15,813 nt of DNA from Chloroflexota bacterium. Lineage in GTDB: Bacteria; Chloroflexota; Dehalococcoidia; Lucifugimonadales; JAPUKM01. This document shows, piece after piece, positions 13,041 through 15,813 of the stretch (its first letter is position 1; the number at the start of each line of letters is the position of its first letter). A model generated the notes under the pieces. It had not been told where the DNA came from. It searched no databases and worked only from the letters and a program-made list of their open reading frames with translations. The position numbers and the translations under genes are program-made. Location of the stretch: the NCBI GenBank assembly GCA_027295645.1, contig JAPUKM010000007.1, positions 1-15,813 on the forward strand. Reading direction: 5' to 3'.

Positions 13041-15044
13041 ATGGATAATCGCATCGTAGGCGTCGACGTGGGCGGAACCTTCACCGACTTCCTCTTTCTG
13101 GATGAGGGCCGCCTTTCAACGTACAAGGCCCCGTCAACCCCCGACGACCCATCGCGGGCGGTGATCGATGGGTTACGCGAGCTGGGCGTCCTGAACGAGG
13201 TGCCGGTGGTGCACGGCTCCACCGTGGCCACCAACGCACTGCTGGAGCGGCGCGGGGCGCGAACGGCGCTGATCACCACGCGGGGCTTCGAGGATATCCT
13301 GGAGATCGGACGCCAGGCCCGCCCTTCGCTGTACGACCTGCTCCAGGACAAGCCGTTACCTCTTGTGGAGCGTGACCTCTGCTTCGGTGCGCCGGAGCGG
13401 GTGGACCACCACGGCGATGTGGTGCTGCCCCTGGCCGCTGAGGAGGCCAAGGACATTGTCCGGCGTGTCCAGGAGGCCAACGTGGATGCGGTGGCGGTGA
13501 GCCTGTTGTTCTCTTTCCTGAACTCCGCTCATGAGGAGGTGCTGCGGGAGCTTCTGGAGTCTCTACCATCGAAGCCCTTCGTCTCCATATCCAGCCACGT
13601 CCTCCCCGAGTTCCGGGAGTATGAGCGCACGAGCACGGTGACGGTCAACGCCTACGTTGGCCCCGCCACCTTCCGGTACATGAGCCGGTTGGAGGCGCAG
13701 CTTGGCGGCCAGGGCCTGCGGGTCATGCAGTCCTCCGGGGGCAGCATTTCGGCGGCGCAGGCCTCCGAGCAGCCGGTGCGCACCATCCTCAGCGGTCCCG
13801 CCGGCGGCGTGGTCGGGGCCTTCTGGGCAGCGACTCAGGCAGGACATGACCAGATCATAACGCTGGACATGGGCGGCACATCCACCGACGTCTCGCTCTG
13901 CCCCGGCGGCATCCAGGAGACTACCGCGGCAGTGACCGGCGGCTTCCCGGTCAGCGTGCCGATGATCGACATTCATACCGTTGGCGCCGGCGGCGGCTCC
14001 ATCGCCGCCGGCGATGCGGGAGGAGCGCTGCAGGTGGGGCCGCGCTCCGCCGGGGCGGACCCGGGCCCGGCCTGCTACGGCAAAGGAACGGAGGTCACCG
14101 TCACCGACGCCAACCTCCTGCTGGGCCGGCTGGTGCCCGCGCACTTTCTGGGCGGTCGGATGCCACTGGACGTGCAAAGCGCCGAGGATGCCGTTGCCGC
14201 CCTGGCCTCACGGCTGGAGTCGGACGTCACAGCGACCGCTCTGGGCGTGGTCCGGGTGGTCAACTCCAATATGGAGCGTGCCATCCGAGCGGTGTCTCTG
14301 GAGCGGGGGTTCGATCCGCGGGAGTTCACTCTGGTGGCTTTCGGCGGCGCGGGAGCCATGCACGCCTGCGAGCTGGCCCAGGAGCTGCGGATCCCTCGCG
14401 TCCTGGTGCCGGTGCATCCGGGCATCCTCTCCGCGCTGGGTGTGGCCACTGCCGACGTGGTGAAGGACTACAGCCACACCGTTATGCTCAAGGGGAATGC
14501 CCTCACCGCCGCCGCCGCGGACGGGGTGTTCCAGCCGCTAGAGGCCCACGCGGTGGAGGAGCTTGCCAGGGAGGGTTTCGTCCAGGAGGGGCTGGTATTG
14601 CATCGCCTGCTGGACGTGCGCTACGTGGGCCAGTCGTACGAGCTGACGGTGCCCTGCCCACCGACCGGTGATGCCGACTTCCAAAACGTAGTTTCGGCAG
14701 AATTTCACCAGGCCCACCAGCAGCGGTTCGGCTACAGCGACACGACCCAGCAGGTGGAGGTCATCAACGTGCGGCTGAAGGCGGTGGGCTCCGTGGACAG
14801 GCCCGCCATCGCCAAAGCTACAAAGGCCAAACCGGGTGAGGTATCGCCCATCGCCCACACGGAGACGGTTTTTGACCTTGGCAAGTATCCCCAAACGCCC
14901 GTCTACCAGCGGGAATCTCTGGCACCCGGCAGCCGGATCACGGGGCCGGCAATCGTGGTGCAGATGGACGCCACGACGGTGCTGCCGCCGGGCTGGGGCG
15001 CGACGGTAGACGGCTGGGGGAACCTGGTGGCGGAGCAGGTCTAA
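13041..15044 (+). CDS. hyuA: Hydantoinase/oxoprolinase subunit A (HyuA)
   Basis: A 667-aa protein of the HyuA family, close to the usual length. With HyuB these enzymes use ATP to open cyclic amides such as hydantoins or 5-oxoproline; relatives also carboxylate ketones. The ATP-binding motifs of the acetate/sugar kinase fold are intact: 'GVDVGGTFTDF' (7-17), 'TLDMGGTSTDVSLCPGG' (274-290) and 'VAFGGAGAMHACELAQEL' (432-449). Also typical are 'VHGSTVATNALLERRGAR' (57-74), 'SGPAGGVVGA' (251-260) and 'AGGGSIA' (316-322). The start is ATG at 13041 with AGGTG a few bases upstream and the promoter at 12981-13009 before it. HyuB follows after 50 nt. The actual substrate cannot be assigned from sequence. 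Confidence 0.93.
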   Translation: MDNRIVGVDVGGTFTDFLFLDEGRLSTYKAPSTPDDPSRAVIDGLRELGVLNEVPVVHGSTVATNALLERRGARTALITTRGFEDILEIGRQARPSLYDLLQDKPLPLVERDLCFGAPERVDHHGDVVLPLAAEEAKDIVRRVQEANVDAVAVSLLFSFLNSAHEEVLRELLESLPSKPFVSISSHVLPEFREYERTSTVTVNAYVGPATFRYMSRLEAQLGGQGLRVMQSSGGSISAAQASEQPVRTILSGPAGGVVGAFWAATQAGHDQIITLDMGGTSTDVSLCPGGIQETTAAVTGGFPVSVPMIDIHTVGAGGGSIAAGDAGGALQVGPRSAGADPGPACYGKGTEVTVTDANLLLGRLVPAHFLGGRMPLDVQSAEDAVAALASRLESDVTATALGVVRVVNSNMERAIRAVSLERGFDPREFTLVAFGGAGAMHACELAQELRIPRVLVPVHPGILSALGVATADVVKDYSHTVMLKGNALTAAAADGVFQPLEAHAVEELAREGFVQEGLVLHRLLDVRYVGQSYELTVPCPPTGDADFQNVVSAEFHQAHQQRFGYSDTTQQVEVINVRLKAVGSVDRPAIAKATKAKPGEVSPIAHTETVFDLGKYPQTPVYQRESLAPGSRITGPAIVVQMDATTVLPPGWGATVDGWGNLVAEQV

Positions 15045-15094
15045 CCGGCCCTAGGTTGACGAGGACGTGCCGTTTGTGATGGACTGTCCCAACG

Positions 15095-15813
15095 ATGCCC
15101 GTTGACGCCGTAAGCCTTGAGGTATTCAAGAACCTGTTTATCTCCGTAGCGGAGGAGATGGGGGTGACGCTGACCCGCACCGCCTACTCGCCCAACATCA
15201 AAGAGCGGCGCGACTTCTCGTGCGCCCTCTTCGATGAGGAGGGCCGGATGGTGGCGCAGGCGGCCCATATCCCGGTCCACCTGGGCTCCATGCCCGCATC
15301 GGTCGAGGCCGCTCTTGCCCGCTTCCAGCTCGCCGCCGGGGATGTGGTCATCCTCAACGATCCGTACCTGGGCGGGACGCATCTGCCGGACATCACCCTG
15401 GTTGCGCCGGTGTTCGTAGAGGAGGGCGACGATTCCGTGCTGGCCGGCTTCGTGGCCAACCGCGGCCATCACGCCGACATCGGCGGAATGACCCCGGGCT
15501 CGCTTCCGCTGTCCACCGAGCTGTACCAGGAGGGGTTCATCATCCCGCCCCTCAAGCTGGCGGCCGCCGGCGTGCTGACCCAGGAGGTGGTGGAGCTGCT
15601 GTGCCGCAACTCCCGGACGCCCCATGAGCGCCGCGGCGACCTTTCGGCCCAGCTTGCCGCCATCCGCACCGGGGAGCTTCGCCTCCAGGAGATCGTGGCC
15701 AGGTACGGGCTGTCCACAGCGCGGGAGCACATGGAGGCTCTGATGGACTACTCGGAGCGGCTGATGCGCGCCTCCATCGAAGCCATCCCCGATGGAACGT
15801 ACAGCTTCCGCGA
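15095..15813 (+). CDS. hyuB: Hydantoinase/oxoprolinase subunit B (HyuB), truncated by the window edge
   Basis: The frame stays open to the right edge, giving the first 239 residues of a family that usually runs to about 520-560. Diagnostic motifs are 'YSPNIKERRDFSCALFD' (31-47), 'AAHIPVHLGSMPASV' (56-70), 'DVVILNDPYLGGTHLPDITL' (83-102) and 'ANRGHHADIGGMTPGSLP' (121-138). It is the partner of HyuA in an ATP-dependent cyclic-amide hydrolase. The start is ATG at 15095. TGA at 15077-15079 limits any upstream extension. No good ribosome site is visible before the ATG, so translation may depend on hyuA, whose stop is 50 nt upstream. Confidence 0.93.
   Translation, partial: MPVDAVSLEVFKNLFISVAEEMGVTLTRTAYSPNIKERRDFSCALFDEEGRMVAQAAHIPVHLGSMPASVEAALARFQLAAGDVVILNDPYLGGTHLPDITLVAPVFVEEGDDSVLAGFVANRGHHADIGGMTPGSLPLSTELYQEGFIIPPLKLAAAGVLTQEVVELLCRNSRTPHERRGDLSAQLAAIRTGELRLQEIVARYGLSTAREHMEALMDYSERLMRASIEAIPDGTYSFR

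Noticed and set aside
13985..14013. 11-bp inverted repeat in hyuA
   Set aside because: The arms are runs of Gly and Ala codons in the conserved AGGGSIA region, so GC-rich codon use explains them.

Overview
The window is GC-rich and gene-dense, and it looks like the chromosome of a heterotrophic bacterium. My best guess is Chloroflexota, of the SAR202/Dehalococcoidia kind. That rests on the tandem luciferase-like flavin oxidoreductases, the HyuA/HyuB pair, the peptide-type ABC importer and general protein character. It is an inference, since no rRNA or marker gene is present. I saw no tRNA, rRNA, IS element, phage gene or CRISPR array.

Layout. (1) 1-428, plus strand: the last 52 codons of an L-asparaginase-like protein, then an 82-aa small protein. 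(2) 452-487: a 36-bp near-perfect palindrome between convergent transcription units. (3) 533-8788, minus strand: a seven-gene operon. In transcription order it has DppC-like permease, DppB-like permease, a lipoprotein solute-binding protein, an amidohydrolase, an M20 peptidase and two paralogous luciferase-like flavin oxidoreductases. (4) 8789-9043: a divergent control region. It has a good promoter in each direction and, on the operon side, a roughly 127-nt leader with two hairpins, the second terminator-like, and a possible 14-codon leader ORF. (5) 9044-11484, plus strand: an alpha/beta hydrolase, a rhomboid protease and a protein of unknown function. (6) 11512-12885, minus strand: an MFS transporter. 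(7) 13041-15813, plus strand: HyuA and the first 239 codons of HyuB, which runs off the end.

How the genes may work together. The minus-strand operon reads as an uptake-and-degradation unit. The binding protein and two permeases would import a peptide-like or amide-containing compound, although the two ATPases an importer needs are not in the window. The M20 enzyme and perhaps the amidohydrolase would cleave amide bonds, and the flavin enzymes would oxidise the product. The asparaginase end and the HyuA/HyuB pair add a local theme of amide, lactam and hydantoin chemistry, with the divergent MFS protein as a possible second transporter. Substrates cannot be read from the sequence.

The signals that most deserve a second look are the attenuator-like operon leader, a perfect 33-bp palindrome inside the amidohydrolase gene, the 36-bp intergenic palindrome, and the loss of the central metal-ligand positions in the amidohydrolase.
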